A stretch of DNA of 64,000 nt. It comes from Rhizopus arrhizus. Lineage: Eukaryota > Mucoromycota > Mucoromycetes > Mucorales > Rhizopodaceae. The DNA lies in NCBI GenBank assembly GCA_024220505.1, contig JAKZZE010000020.1, positions 806,001-870,000 of the forward strand, written 5' to 3'. Every line of letters starts with the position of its first letter. Positions within the stretch are counted from its first letter, which is position 1. This document shows, one piece after another, positions 34,501 to 45,358 of the stretch. Below the pieces are notes generated by a model. The model had not been told where the DNA came from, searched no databases, and was given only the letters and a program-made list of their open reading frames with translations. The translations under genes were made by a program, and so were the position numbers.

Positions 34501-36392
34501 ATAATATTGCCTTGCATTATAATCCTTAAATGTTACTTTGAAGTAGTTGTAGAGTAATCCACAAAATCTTTGATGTAACAATCTAAAGTGTGTTCTTTTT
34601 TAGGTAAATGCCTCCAATGTTTTTTCTTATCAATTGAACCTTGTCACCAAGTTATATCTATGTGTCCCTTAAAATAAGGTTGTACTGAACCTTAGCGTAT
34701 CAAAATTTCTGTTGTCTTGCTATTTACTTTGAAATTTTACCGACATACAATCTAACACTTCTATATTCAAATTTGCTCTTGATAGATGCAATGTGCTTAT
34801 TCCGCTGTGCTAGTATTATCATCTTTTAATTTTATTAAATCATAAATCATCAATATTATTGAGTCTTCGATAATGAATAACTTGCTGGACTTTGTACACA
34901 AAAAACATAATTTTTTTATACTCAATGACTTGATCACTACATTCTTCTGTTCCTAACAGATGCTAAATGAAAAGCATCAAAACAGGAAATGTCATAAAGA
35001 AAAAATTGACTTATTTTATTAGCTTAGGCATTATAGTTAAAGAACTTTTTTTTAAAAAAAGAAAAAGCAACGGAAATAATCGTTAATAAATATAGCTGTA
35101 CCATTTCAGCTCTATGACCCAAGTAAAATCGAACCCCCTTTTGCGCTGAAAACCTAGTTAGTAAGTGGCATTTACATGTTATTCCATGTTAGCTAATATT
35201 GTACATGAAATAAATAATACCATGCGAACTGTTTAAAAATTGATGTGAGATAGACCGTAACTAGTTTATTAGAATAAATGGTTCATGATACACTTTCATT
35301 CCCGTTCCTATGAGAGTATTCATGTACAATAACCTTACGATGACATTGTAAATATGGTTTGTAATTTGTTTTTAGTTAAGCATTATTACAAAAGTAGCAG
35401 CGAGTATTAAAGAAATTACATCAGTAAATTTGATATAATATTTGCATAAAGCCATATATCTTAATCAATTTCATTAATGTTAATCCTACCATTTTATCTA
35501 TTGCCATTATCTTTTCTTTAACAGATATCTTTAAGAACTGTCCTTGTTAATATGTTTAACAATATTAAATAACAACATGAAACTTTAATCTATTTCATAT
35601 GATATAAAAAGATTGCAAAGAAAAAAAAATACTTATTAGTTGCTTTAATTTTTCAGAGACCTACATATGGTTAACCTTGCCTGTTTCTTTAAACAGCCCT
35701 TTTTTTTCTCTAAACTTGTATTCTACGACTCAGGCTTTATTTTTGGTGTGTTATAAATTCAAGTTAAATAAAAATTAAGAAACGCAAAGTATGCCATTAA
35801 CTTGTGCGCATGCACAAGATCCGACATCGAAACGTGACGTATTGAAAACAGAGTGCTTTGCAAAAAATCAGGTAGGAGTATAATACTAGAAAGAGATGAA
35901 GACAAGAATATTCATTACATATTTATTAATGTGATCCTACCTCTGTTTGATTGATAACAAATTAAAATAGACATTGGTTTGATTAAATGAGCGGCTTATG
36001 GAACAAGTTATGACTTGATTCAATCACGAGCCATTAGATTCAGAAGAGTTAAACCCAAGTTAACCTTTTACTTTAAGAATGCTATTTCTTGATAAATAGA
36101 TATAGTACGCAGCAATTATCCGCACATAAAGGTGATTATCAAGTTGTCCTGTCAACCTCCATGTGTTTGCATTATAAAAATAAGGCTATCCATTATATAT
36201 ACACAGAGAGTTGTCTTCAAATCTTACGTCACAAAAATAAAGAAAAAGAGAAATGAAATAGCAGCTCTAAAGGGAAACCATCAGTTACGTTCAAGCGCAT
36301 GAATTGACAAGATCAAATCCTGAATTTAAAAGCAAATTATTTGCATCTCCGCACCTTTTTCATTATTATTTTTTTCTTTCTTTTTCTTAAAC
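31539..36392. other. 4.85-kb gene-poor region
   Basis: Several frames of 60-94 codons occur on both strands (for example about 32638-32922 and 33467-33712) but they are Tyr/Ile/Phe-rich, overlap each other and show no family resemblance; I treat them as chance frames in A+T-rich DNA. No RNA gene or repeat pair was recognised. The last 200 bp are the ATG10 promoter. Confidence 0.5.
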
Positions 36393-36993
36393 ATGTCTTT
36401 AACAAAAGACGAATACAAAGCAAGTTTATTAAAGTTTTATAAAAGCTTGCAACTTATAAAATCAAATGAGTGGAGCTTAGAGACTGTATCTATATCAAAA
36501 GATGCTTATTTAAAGAAAGTAGTTTACATGAAAGTACAAATAAATAATGAAGAGGAGGAAGAAAATATAGAAATATTTATTAAAGTAGAATACCATATCA
36601 TTTACTCTGTTACCTATCAAGTGCCTGTACTCTATTTTCGACCTTCTTACTATCAAGGTAAACATAAATCATAAGAAACCGGAAGAAGGTCTTGTTTTCT
36701 AAAGTAAAATTCAATGAAAAGATGGCTCGCCACTCTCCTTAGATGATATATATCAATATATAGTTCCAAAGTCTTATCATCATGACTTACAAAGTCATCA
36801 CTACATTCCTTGCGTATCACAAGCAGAGCATCCTTTGTTGAGCACGCCCTTTTGGTACATTCATCCTTGCGAGACATCGACCCTGATGAAGACTATTCAA
36901 TGCGATCAAAGTGATTATATCAAAACATGGTTATCTTTTATAGGACCAGCAATTAAATGTCATGTACCCAAAGAACTTTTTATTAATAAATAA
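36393..36993 (+). CDS. ATG10: Autophagy E2-like enzyme Atg10
   Basis: E2-like enzyme that conjugates Atg12 to Atg5, needed for Atg8 lipidation and autophagosome growth in the cytosol. Two exons (36393-36657, 36722-36993) sum to 537 nt, 178 residues. Family features: N-terminal helix LTKDEYKASLLKFYKSLQ, the beta-sheet HIIYSVTYQVPVLYF (a hallmark of Atg10/Atg3), then DGSPLSLDDIY after the intron, and the catalytic cysteine in FWYIHPCETSTLM. It ends shortly after FIGPAIKCHVPKELF. The 64-bp intron has GTAAAC/AAAAG borders; without it the catalytic half is lost. No defects. Confidence 0.92.
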
Positions 36994-38433
36994 GAAAATA
37001 CTTCAAGTACAAAAAGACAAAAGTGACTTATTATGACTATTTTCTTTTCCTCTATTTCTCCTGCCTTAATCAACAAAGTAAGCATTATCATTTTATATCT
37101 CTTGTCAACTTGAACATCAATCAGTTAAAAGTCAACGTGAACACTATAGAACCAATTAACAAAGGCATAAACCCAAAAAAAAAATAAAGTCAAACTTTCA
37201 TCCGCCACTTTCCATCATTTTAACTTAAAAGCAAGACAAACTTTAAAAGAAGACCGTCGAATACTATGTATTACCACAATAGATTTGATTCATTAATCAA
37301 TACGAAAATACACAAAAAAAAGCAACCATACGTGAGCTATTCAAGTTACAGAAGAACAGGAGACTGTCATGATGAACAAATAGATCAAGACAGCATTTCG
37401 TTCAAAAGAGACAAATTGTTCATTTGTATGTACAAATTTAGTACTTTTGAAGACAGCATGACACACATGATGACTGTTCATAATTTATTATTTATTGTAC
37501 TGAGTGCTGGTTGGTTTGAAAGGATTGATTCATGAATTGAATAAAAATAATTAGCGTGAGCAATATTTGTCTATGTTGTGTTAAAAGTATGAGATCAATG
37601 GATGCTATTAGAAAGCAAAGGATAGCCATCATGCTGATTGCATCCATGCTTTCACATTTTGCACTTTCAGTGTAAATTGATAATATCGCACATAAAGTGA
37701 ACGATGGTGTAATAGAGTTGTGGTTTTTTGTCATCACATTCAATGAACACAAAAGCGTAATTGACCCATTAAATCTCATAACTAACATTTGCAGGTAATG
37801 AAATATCCCTTGTTTTATTCAGTGATGTTATCATTAGTCATAGACAGCTAAAGTAGCATAATGTCTAAGGATTGAATTCATTAGAGACAGCTTAGTATGA
37901 AAGAAAAGAGAAAGTATTCGTTCACTTTGTTGTTTATAGACGTGAAATTCAGTTTTAGTTGACAAATTGATTAGACAATACTTTAATTTATCTGTTTTGG
38001 AATCGATGTGCTGACATAATAGCAAGCCATTATCACTAAATAACTCTTGATACAAATTGTGTACAACGCAAGCATTTAAATACATCTTTGTGACCAACAT
38101 GAACATACCAAACTGAAATCAATCCAATATAGATCACAAATTTCAGAGTACAAATATTCCAATTGTGTATTACCAAAATAATAAAAAAAAAATGAAAATT
38201 ACCTGGGAAACATTGTATTGTGTTACATGACACCATATATTTGTTGTAAAACAAAATAGACCGTTTTTAATATGATTTAACTGAAAATAGGAAAAGAAAC
38301 TAAATAAAGTAAATAATGGGATTCTGCCATAAAAAAAGTTGTCATACAATCCTTTCATATAAAAGAAGGGTACTATCAGCGCTTTCTTTTTTTTTTTTTT
38401 CATTATCCAAATCCCAATTCCTTTCTTTTAACA
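36994..38433. other. intergenic, no gene seen
   Basis: Contains an 89-codon plus frame at 37266 and several minus frames at 37492-38403; none looks like a protein family, and they overlap mutually. The final ~60 bp are T-rich and form the protease promoter/leader. Confidence 0.5.
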
Positions 38434-39661
38434 ATGAAATTCACCTTGATTTCTTCCTGCGTAGCACTTGCTGCCATGGCCATGACTGTTGAAGCTGCTC
38501 CCGGTGCTAAAAAGATCAACATTCCTTTAGCCAAGAATGACAACTACAAGCCCAGTGCAAAGAGAGCCATTCAAAAGGCCTTGGGCAAATATCACAAGCA
38601 TAGATTGAATGCTACCAATGGTACTTTTGCTGATGGTGTTGGTTCTGTTCCTATGACAGATTATCTTTACGATGTTGAGTACTATGGTCAAGTGACTGTG
38701 GGTACACCTGGTGTGAAGCTCAATCTTGATTTTGACACTGGTTCTTCCGATTTGTGGTTTGGTAAATGAATTGATCGTGCAAAAGTTCTTTGGTCACTAA
38801 TATCTTATTTTAATAGCCTCCACCTTATGCACTGGATGCGGTGGAACTCAAACCAAGTACAATCCTAGTAAATCAAGCACTTACGCTGCCGACGGCCGCG
38901 CCTGGTCCATCTCCTACGGTGATGGATCCACTGCCAGTGGTGTCTTGGCCACAGACAATGTCAACTTGGGTGGTCTCCTTATCAAGAAACAAACCATCGA
39001 ATTAGCCAAACGTGAATCTAGCTCATTCTCCCGCGGTCCCAACGATGGTCTTCTCGGTCTTGGTTTCAATACCATAACCACTGTTCGCGGTATCAAGACT
39101 CCTGTGGATAATTTGATCAGCCAAGGTTTGATTAGCAAGCCTATCTTTGGTGTCTATCTCGGCAAGCAAAAGAACGGCGGTGGAGGTGAATACATCTTTG
39201 GTGGTTACGATTCCAGCAAGTTCAAGGGTTCTTTGGTTACAGTTCCTGTTGATAACTCTAATGGTTGGTATAGTATTACTGTAAAGCAAGCAACCGTTGG
39301 TGGTAGTCGCGTATCTGGTTCATTTGATGGTATTCTTGATACCGGTACCACACTCTTGATTCTTCCTAGCAATGTTGCTTCTTCAGTTGCTAGAGCTTAT
39401 GGTGCTAGAGATAATGGTGATGGTACTTATTCAATTAGCTGTAACACCTCCAACTTTAAGCCATTGGTATTCTCTATTGGTTCCTCTACCTTTGAAGTTC
39501 CTGTTGATTCCTTAATCTTTGAACAAGAGGGCAGTACATGTATTGCTGGCTTTGGATATGCTGATTATGACTTTGCTATTATTGGTGACGTCTTCTTGAA
39601 GAACAACTATGTTGTCTTTAATCAACAAGTTCCTGAAGTACAAATTGCTCCTATTGCTTAA
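38434..39661 (+). CDS. Secreted aspartic protease (rhizopuspepsin-type)
   Basis: Extracellular A1-family pepsin-like endopeptidase, active at acid pH. Two exons (38434-38761, 38817-39661) give 390 residues, the usual zymogen length for mucoralean pepsins. Signal peptide MKFTLISSCVALAAMAMTVEA; a basic propeptide (KKINIPLAKNDNYKPSAKRA); then mature enzyme with YYGQVTVGTPGVKLNLDFDT and the first active-site motif DFDTGSSDLWF, the flap region ISYGDGSTASG, the second active site GILDTGTTLLILPS and the tail AIIGDVFLKNNYVVFN. The intron falls inside the DTGSSDLWF-ASTLCTGCGG segment. Codon use is more G+C-rich than the neighbours, suggesting high expression. Confidence 0.96.
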
Positions 39662-39748
39662 TTTATTATTTATTGAAATAAAATAAAAATATATTCTTTT
39701 ATTTGTATGTGGTATAACAAAATGGTATAATAATTACTATTTACAAAG

Positions 39749-40589
39749 CTAACGAAACTCAAAACTAGAGCAGCCTCTTTGCTGTACATGATTTAGAGTT
39801 AATTCCTGGTACCAATCCTTGTGATGACGATAAAAATAAAATCCCTTGATCACATTTGTAGACCGTTGATAACAAATATAATAAAATCCGGCAAAACTAG
39901 CACCGTGAATGGCACTGACTCTGTGATCAGGCACAAGAAATTTCTCTTTCCATCTCATGTAAATAAAGTCACTATCTAAATCATCATAACAAAAGTCATC
40001 TTGATTGAATTTATCAATAAAAGGAGCAAATGAAGGAAACTGTTTCTAGTTACACACATCATTAATATATATATAGTATTTGTTATTATTAAATATTACC
40101 CAATGTGCAATATCACTCTTTTGATCTGCTTGCCATTTACGAGTATGAAATAAATATTTTGAACCAATAATTTCCGCATCAAAAAAGGTCTACTTACAGA
40201 ATAAATATAAACAAAATATGACTATAAGCCAAATAGACTTTACTGTTAATTCAGGATATTCAGTTGTTAATCCTTTAATATTTAAATAGCCACTTAGGGT
40301 ACTTTGGCTTATATTGACATCCTATGTAACCATCGCAATTATTGTTGTTAGTATTACATTTATTTCCAAGGTAACAACAATAGCTTACTTGAATATCTAC
40401 CAATACTTCATAACTATTGGATCCACATTTTTGATATCCTTTAAATTGACTTCCTGGATAAAGATGGCCAAGGATATTAGTATATTTTAACCTTTCATTC
40501 GATAAATCAAGCTCTTTAACAATTATTGACTTGTTTTTTTTGGATTTAATGGGTTGAATAAATTCAGTAATAAGAGAGGGAATTGGCAT
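39749..40589 (-). CDS. GID4: GID/CTLH E3 ligase substrate receptor Gid4 (Vid24)
   Basis: Receptor that presents Pro/N-degron substrates (gluconeogenic enzymes in yeast) to the GID/CTLH ubiquitin ligase. Four exons (40389-40589, 40244-40321, 40100-40189, 39749-40045) sum to 666 nt, 221 residues. The beta-barrel begins HLYPGSQFKGYQKCGSNSYE, then GYLNIKGLTTEYPELT, ALHTRKW-like FHTRKWQAD, FPSFAPF, MRWKEKFLVPDHRV, and GASFAGFYYICYQRST with the C-terminal HHKDWYQELTLNHV. These blocks are diagnostic of Vid24/Gid4. All exon phases agree. The N-terminal extension is short compared with the yeast protein. Confidence 0.92.
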
Positions 40590-40706
40590 TTTATTTATGT
40601 GAGAAAAAGAAAAGAAAGAAAAAAAAAAAATCAGGCAATTAAGGTTTTAAGGGAAAAAAGGTAAAAGGTCGCATAAAAAAAGAGTCACTTCTTTTTGTTT
40701 TTCATA

Positions 40707-41323
40707 ATGGACGACGATAATGTAAAATAAAAAAAAAAATAAAAAAAAGCAATGAATGTAATCAAGTAGACTTAATGATTATTGTAGGAAATTTTGGCTG
40801 CTTTATTATATAATGTAAGAGAAATTGTAGGAAAAGAAGGTAAATGCTGAAATAGAAAGAGAATTTTATGCTCATTTTATTAAAGCAAGATCACTTGGGA
40901 AAGAAGCATCCCCAGAGTTTATAGTATCACTCACCGAAGTATTATCTTCACAAATCAGTAAATATATAAAGCAATTACTCTAGTCGAGATGTTAATTATA
41001 TTTTAGAAACAATGGCACAAGATTTGGAATCATTTGCAAAGTAAAATTGACAAAATAATAATGACATGTATTAAATATGTATTTAGGCACGGTAAACGTT
41101 CAGTTATTTCAATGGAAGACGTCAAAGTAAAATAAATCTGATTATAAAAACAAATTTACTTATTATCATTTATAGTTATGTGCGCGTAGAAATGATACAT
41201 TGGTAATAGCAACAATAAATAACAAAAGAGAGATTTTGTTAACATCCTCAACAGTATGAAACTATTTCTGAATTAGCCAAAGATATTACAGAAGAGACGT
41301 CAAGTAAAAGAAGAAGGAAATAA
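40707..41323 (+). CDS. MHF1: CENP-S/MHF1-like histone-fold protein (frame break in exon 2)
   Basis: Histone-fold DNA-binding protein that pairs with MHF2/CENP-X, acting with FANCM-type helicases and at kinetochores. Exons are small: MDDDN (40707-40721); EILAALLYNVREIVGKE from 40788; AHFIKARSLGKEASPEFIVS; MAQDLESFAKHGKRSVISME; DVKLCARRNDTL; and a basic tail ending SSKRRRK, with stop at 41321-41323. DLESFAKH-GKRSVI and LCARRN are family hallmarks. Between REIVGKE and EREFYAHF the frame shifts at about 40838-40853 (GGTAAATGCTGAAATAG); removing exactly 16 nt with GT...AG ends restores it, but that is far below a normal intron. Either the gene is mutated, the sequence has an error, or the exon model is wrong there. 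Confidence 0.65.
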
Positions 41324-41480
41324 TAAATAAGAATGCGACTTTTTTTTTATAAAAGAAATTGTGTATCAATGCCATGTGTAAAATCATAAACAATTATTTT
41401 TCCAAGATTTGAACAGCAAATAATTCTTCCAAAATCAAATTGTAAATTTAATATTCTATCAACAAAATAAGCATTAGCAG

Positions 41481-43061
41481 TTATAAATCAATAGCATATG
41501 AGTACCTTCCAAGTGGTGCTTGACTTAGACTTCTTAATAGAATGCCACTTTCTAATCCCCAAATCTTTAAACTTCCATCATAACTTCCACTGATAATTCT
41601 CTTTGATTGACTGTCAAGTTGGAGAGTCCGTACGAGATCAGTGTGACTGATGAGTGTATGAACGCATTCACCTGTGATTGCATTCCAAACTTTGATGGTT
41701 TGATCGCTTGATCCACTCACAATGTACTTTCCATCAAATTCAATACATGCAATACCCCGACTGTGAGAATCCAATGTCCTCAGACACTCACCCGTGTTCA
41801 TATCCCAAATCTTGATAGCTCGATCACCTGAAGCAGAGACCACTCGATCTTCTTTGAATTGAACCGCATTCACCGCTGCCCGATGGCCTCTCAGTACCAG
41901 CCGAGTCTCTGCATCACCATGTTTGTGTAAATGCCATATACGCACTGTACGATCCTTAGAACAACTCACCAACACATCATCCTTAAATTTCACATTCAAC
42001 ACACTCTCTTCATGACCACGCAATGTCCTTATACGTTCTGCTGTATTTATATCCCATATAATCAAGGCCGCATCACTACTACCACTGATCAAGTACCGAT
42101 TATCAAATTGTAAACAGAGTACACTTCCCAAATGGCCTTCTAATGTCCTCAATAGTGTCCCGGTATGCATATCCCACATCTTGATTTGTCTATCTCGACT
42201 GCCGGTGACAAGAATAGAATCATTAAATTGAAGACAATAGATTCCTCCATTATGTTCACCCACTAGATCACTAGAAGAAGGAAACTGTCGCATCTTACAT
42301 TTCCCTTCCCGCCATCTTTTTTCAATCAATGATCGATTACGATAGAGTCGTTTCCAATTGATGTAACGTGTATCAGTGGATTCTTTGTAATGATAGATGG
42401 GTGTGTCATCTGCCTTGATATGGCGTCTAGGACGAGGTCGATTATATCTTTCGGTAATTAGATGGGATAGTGTCTCTTTATATAAAGGCTGTGATCTGGA
42501 TGAATAAACAACAGTTGGAAATCTAGATGGTTGTAGCGCTGTACTACTAGTACTCTTGGCTGGTTTCTTTGATAAATAATGGTGAATGGCCCTTTCATTA
42601 AATGACCAACCAGAATGAATAAATAAATCTTTCCAAAGTTGTTGATCCTCAATCATTGTTTTCCATTGAGTTGAAGTAGCTGACATGTGGACTAATGATT
42701 TAATATCCAAATAATATAAAACATCAAGTTTAATTTCATACGGTAGCAGCTACTATGGAGTATGAGATTCTTTATGATACACATATTGATTTTATATTTA
42801 CTGAAATATAGTCTTTATGAATTAATGGCCTTAATCGATCAACTACTTTTGTTGTATTTGATATTGGCACTTGCTTTAATAATTGGTATGCAAATTCTAT
42901 TCATTTTTTAATTATTTGTACTAAAAAAGTAGAATAAAAATAAAATAAAAAATAAAACCTGCTTTTTGTTCATCTGTCCAATCTTTCATAAAACTTGGTA
43001 ATTTAAAGGGTTGTTCTATAAAGCCTTCGTCATTGTGCTGTTCAACATCCAATAAACTCAT
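41481..43061 (-). CDS. F-box/WD40 SCF substrate adaptor (Cdc4/Met30/Pof1-like)
   Basis: Substrate-binding subunit of an SCF ubiquitin ligase. Three exons (42959-43061, 42802-42896, 41481-42749) sum to 1,467 nt, 488 residues. The N-terminal part has WTDEQKAEFAYQLLKQVPIS (the dimerisation-type helix before many WD F-boxes). The F-box LLPYEIKLDVLYYLDIKSLV spans the exon 2-3 junction. Seven WD40 repeats follow, e.g. LVTGSRDRQIKMWD, LISGSSDAALIIWD, LVSCSKDRTVRIWH, VVSASGDRAIKIWD, IVSGSSDQTIKVWN and IISGSYDGSLKIWG. Exon 1 uses an unusual GTTTTA donor but phases fit exactly. Which of the fungal families it belongs to cannot be settled by eye. Confidence 0.88.
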
Positions 43062-43382
43062 TTTTATAAAGAAAAAAAAATTAAAAAAAAAAAACAAAAG
43101 GAAAAGGAAGGGGGAATAACGGTATTTTTTTTACAAATTTATCTTTTGCTGTGTAACGACATTTTCATTGTTTTCTTACTCTTTTTGAACATTAATGAAT
43201 TTTTAATTTATATCCTCTTTTTTCTTTCTCTTCCTCTCCTTAATAATCACAGTAATGCATGATCTCTCACTCTCTCTTTCATTTGATCTTTTTTAGAAAA
43301 CAATTTTTTTTTCTTTCCTTTTTAATCCTTCTTTGAATCAAGCACTCGTTACATAATTACTAAATTAGGAAATCTAATTGCA

Positions 43383-43408
43383 TTTTTTTTTTTTTTTTTT
43401 TTTTTTTT
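43383..43408. repeat. poly(T) tract, 26 nt
   Basis: Homopolymer in the interval between the F-box gene and the SAM-domain gene. Confidence 0.9.
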
Positions 43409-43580
43409 GTTTCACCAGTTCAATGCAACTTATATAACATAATCTTTGAGTTTCATCCAAAGCATAATTACAAATAGAAAAAAAAAGAGTACGATGATGT
43501 ATGTGTTACAGGTACACAAGCGTTTATATTGCACGAGGAATGAAGAAAACAATTGTATCCACATCAATTATCATTGGCTG

Positions 43581-43954
43581 TTAATAAGGAGGGATAATAA
43601 TAGGAGTTGATACAGGCACACCTCTCACTGTAGCAATTGCCCTTTGCAGTAACTAATAATGATTATTATAAGCATCAGCATATATTAAATTTACTTACTC
43701 TTCTGTGTCCTCTTTTTACATTTAATGAAATCAGATCAGATTCTGTTATATCTAACAACTATTATAAACCATGAATACACTATTAAATAATATAAATGAA
43801 TTACACTTAATATCCTATCAAATCCCTCATTAATAAATGTGTCATAATATTGTGATAAATCATGAATATCAAGAAATACTTCAATTTGTTTCTTTCCTTC
43901 AAATTCATAGTGTTTTGAATATGAATCACAATTACAGCAGAACTCCTCCTTCAT
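43581..43954 (-). CDS. small SAM-domain protein, 90 aa
   Basis: Three exons (43807-43954, 43699-43751, 43581-43652) sum to 273 nt. The spliced product is a nearly isolated sterile-alpha-motif domain: VFLDIHDLSQYYDTFINEGF, then DRILNITESDLISLNVKRGH across the first junction, and RRLLQRAIATVRGVP after the second, ending in a proline-rich PIIIPPY. The E-D-L-x-x-L-N-V-K-R-G-H-R-R stretch is typical of SAM helix 5. SAM domains mediate protein-protein oligomerisation in signalling; the partner here is unknown. The short cysteine-containing N terminus (MKEEFCCNCDSYSK) may begin at an upstream ATG at 43976-43978. Alternatively it is the 3' part of a longer gene. Confidence 0.65.
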
Positions 43955-44453
43955 TAAAAATATATATAAAAAAAGCAAAAAGGAAAAAAGTATTATTATT
44001 ATTATTTACAGTTGCATTTGATAAACCAAAAAGAATTATTTGGAATAAAATCGAAAAAAAAATACAGCAATTACCTTTTAAAGTAAAACCCCCATCTAGA
44101 ATACAACCTATTTTATTAAGAGAAAAGAGAGGAGAGGGGGGGATAAGTAAAATAAAAAAATAAAAATGAAAAAAGATATAAAAGAAAGAAACATTTATTT
44201 TCCCTTTTTCTTTACTCCCTTATTTGCTTCCCTTGAGTTGTTCTCTCCTTTTGGTGTGTGTGTGTATGTGTGTTTTTTTTTTTCCCTTAAACTCGTGTGT
44301 ATATGTGAATATTGACGTCTTGTTTATAAAGTAAACTGAATGATTCTAAATTGAGCTTTTTTACCTCCTAAGATAGGTTTGTTCACTTAAAAATAGAATT
44401 TTAAAAAGTATAAAATAAAATAAAAAGTTTATGTCTTTTTTTCTATCAATTTA

Positions 44454-45093
44454 ATGAATTCAATAATAAAAGAGCAAGAAAGAAGGTTTAGTTACACAAG
44501 TATGTTGTCAGATCCATGTTATTATCTTTCAGGTACCATAGCAACGATGGATTCAATGTATCCAGAGCAACAGAATAGACAACAAGATCTATTTATAAAC
44601 ATTCAAAGACCCCATCATCCTTACTATAATCAGCATGATGATTTGATATTCAATCATCGTCCAGTGTCACCTATATCTCCACCATTGACACTCAAGGAAG
44701 AAGCAGGACATTTGGAAAAGAGACCAATTCGTTCAAGAGGACGTAGAGTATCCAGTATACCTGGACCTGGTACACGCATGTTTACTTGTAATGCAGATGG
44801 CTGTGGAAAAGTATTTAAACGTTCAGAGCATCTTAAGAGACACATAAGATCCATTCATACACTTGAAAAACGTAATTAAATCATGTTCTTCTATGCCTTT
44901 ATTCATTTTATTTTCTATAGCATTCGAATGTCCTTATCAAAATTGTCATAAGCGATTTTCAAGATCAGATAATTTAAATCAACATATTCGAATCCATCGT
45001 CATAATAAAGACAATAACAAAAAGACAGCAGCACCAGGAATATTGACACCAAAATGTAAACAAGATTATTTCAACTATTCAAATTTTATTTAA
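44454..45093 (+). CDS. C2H2 zinc-finger stress regulator, Msn2/Msn4-like
   Basis: Nuclear transcription factor of 196 residues from two exons (44454-44871, 44921-45093). Two C-terminal C2H2 fingers: FTCNADGCGKVFKRSEHLKR with HIRSIH, and FECPYQNCHKRFSRSDNLNQ with HIRIH. They are joined by the classical linker TLEKPF, completed only after splicing the 49-bp intron. The DNA-contacting residues (RSEHLKR / RSDNLNQ) match those of yeast Msn2/Msn4, which bind the stress-response element AGGGG. The N terminus is short, with a proline-rich stretch (PVSPISPPLTL) and a basic RPIRSRGRR just before the fingers. A long pyrimidine/GT-rich leader precedes the ATG. Confidence 0.88.
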
Positions 45094-45118
45094 CCTATGT
45101 TTTCTCATTAAATAAATT

Positions 45119-45142
45119 CACACACACACACGCACACACACA
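45119..45142. repeat. (CA)n microsatellite
   Basis: Imperfect CA repeat just downstream of the zinc-finger gene; a GT-rich counterpart (about 44256-44273) lies in its leader, so the two could pair in a transcript spanning both. Confidence 0.85.
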
Positions 45143-45358
45143 TCACATACCATACTTACATATTATATATACGCTTACTATATCATCTCTCTTATGACAA
45201 TAATAAACATCACTTTTTCTTTATGTTTCTTTTTAAATGTCTTCTCCCTCCCTTTTTCCTTTTATAGTATCTGTCAAATATGCTGTCAATGCTAAGCCAT
45301 GTTTGTATATCAAAAAGGACAGGTTTCTTTTTTTTTTTTTCTTTTTTTATATAATTTA

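Noticed and set aside
31539..36392. Several 60-94 codon frames on both strands
   Set aside because: Overlapping, Tyr/Phe/Ile-rich, no family resemblance, no intron logic; expected by chance in A+T-rich DNA.
37266..38403. 89-codon plus frame and overlapping minus frames
   Set aside because: No protein-like pattern and mutually overlapping; treated as noise.
43837..44163. 108-codon plus frame opposite the SAM gene
   Set aside because: Low-complexity Lys-rich and antisense to a spliced, family-matching gene.
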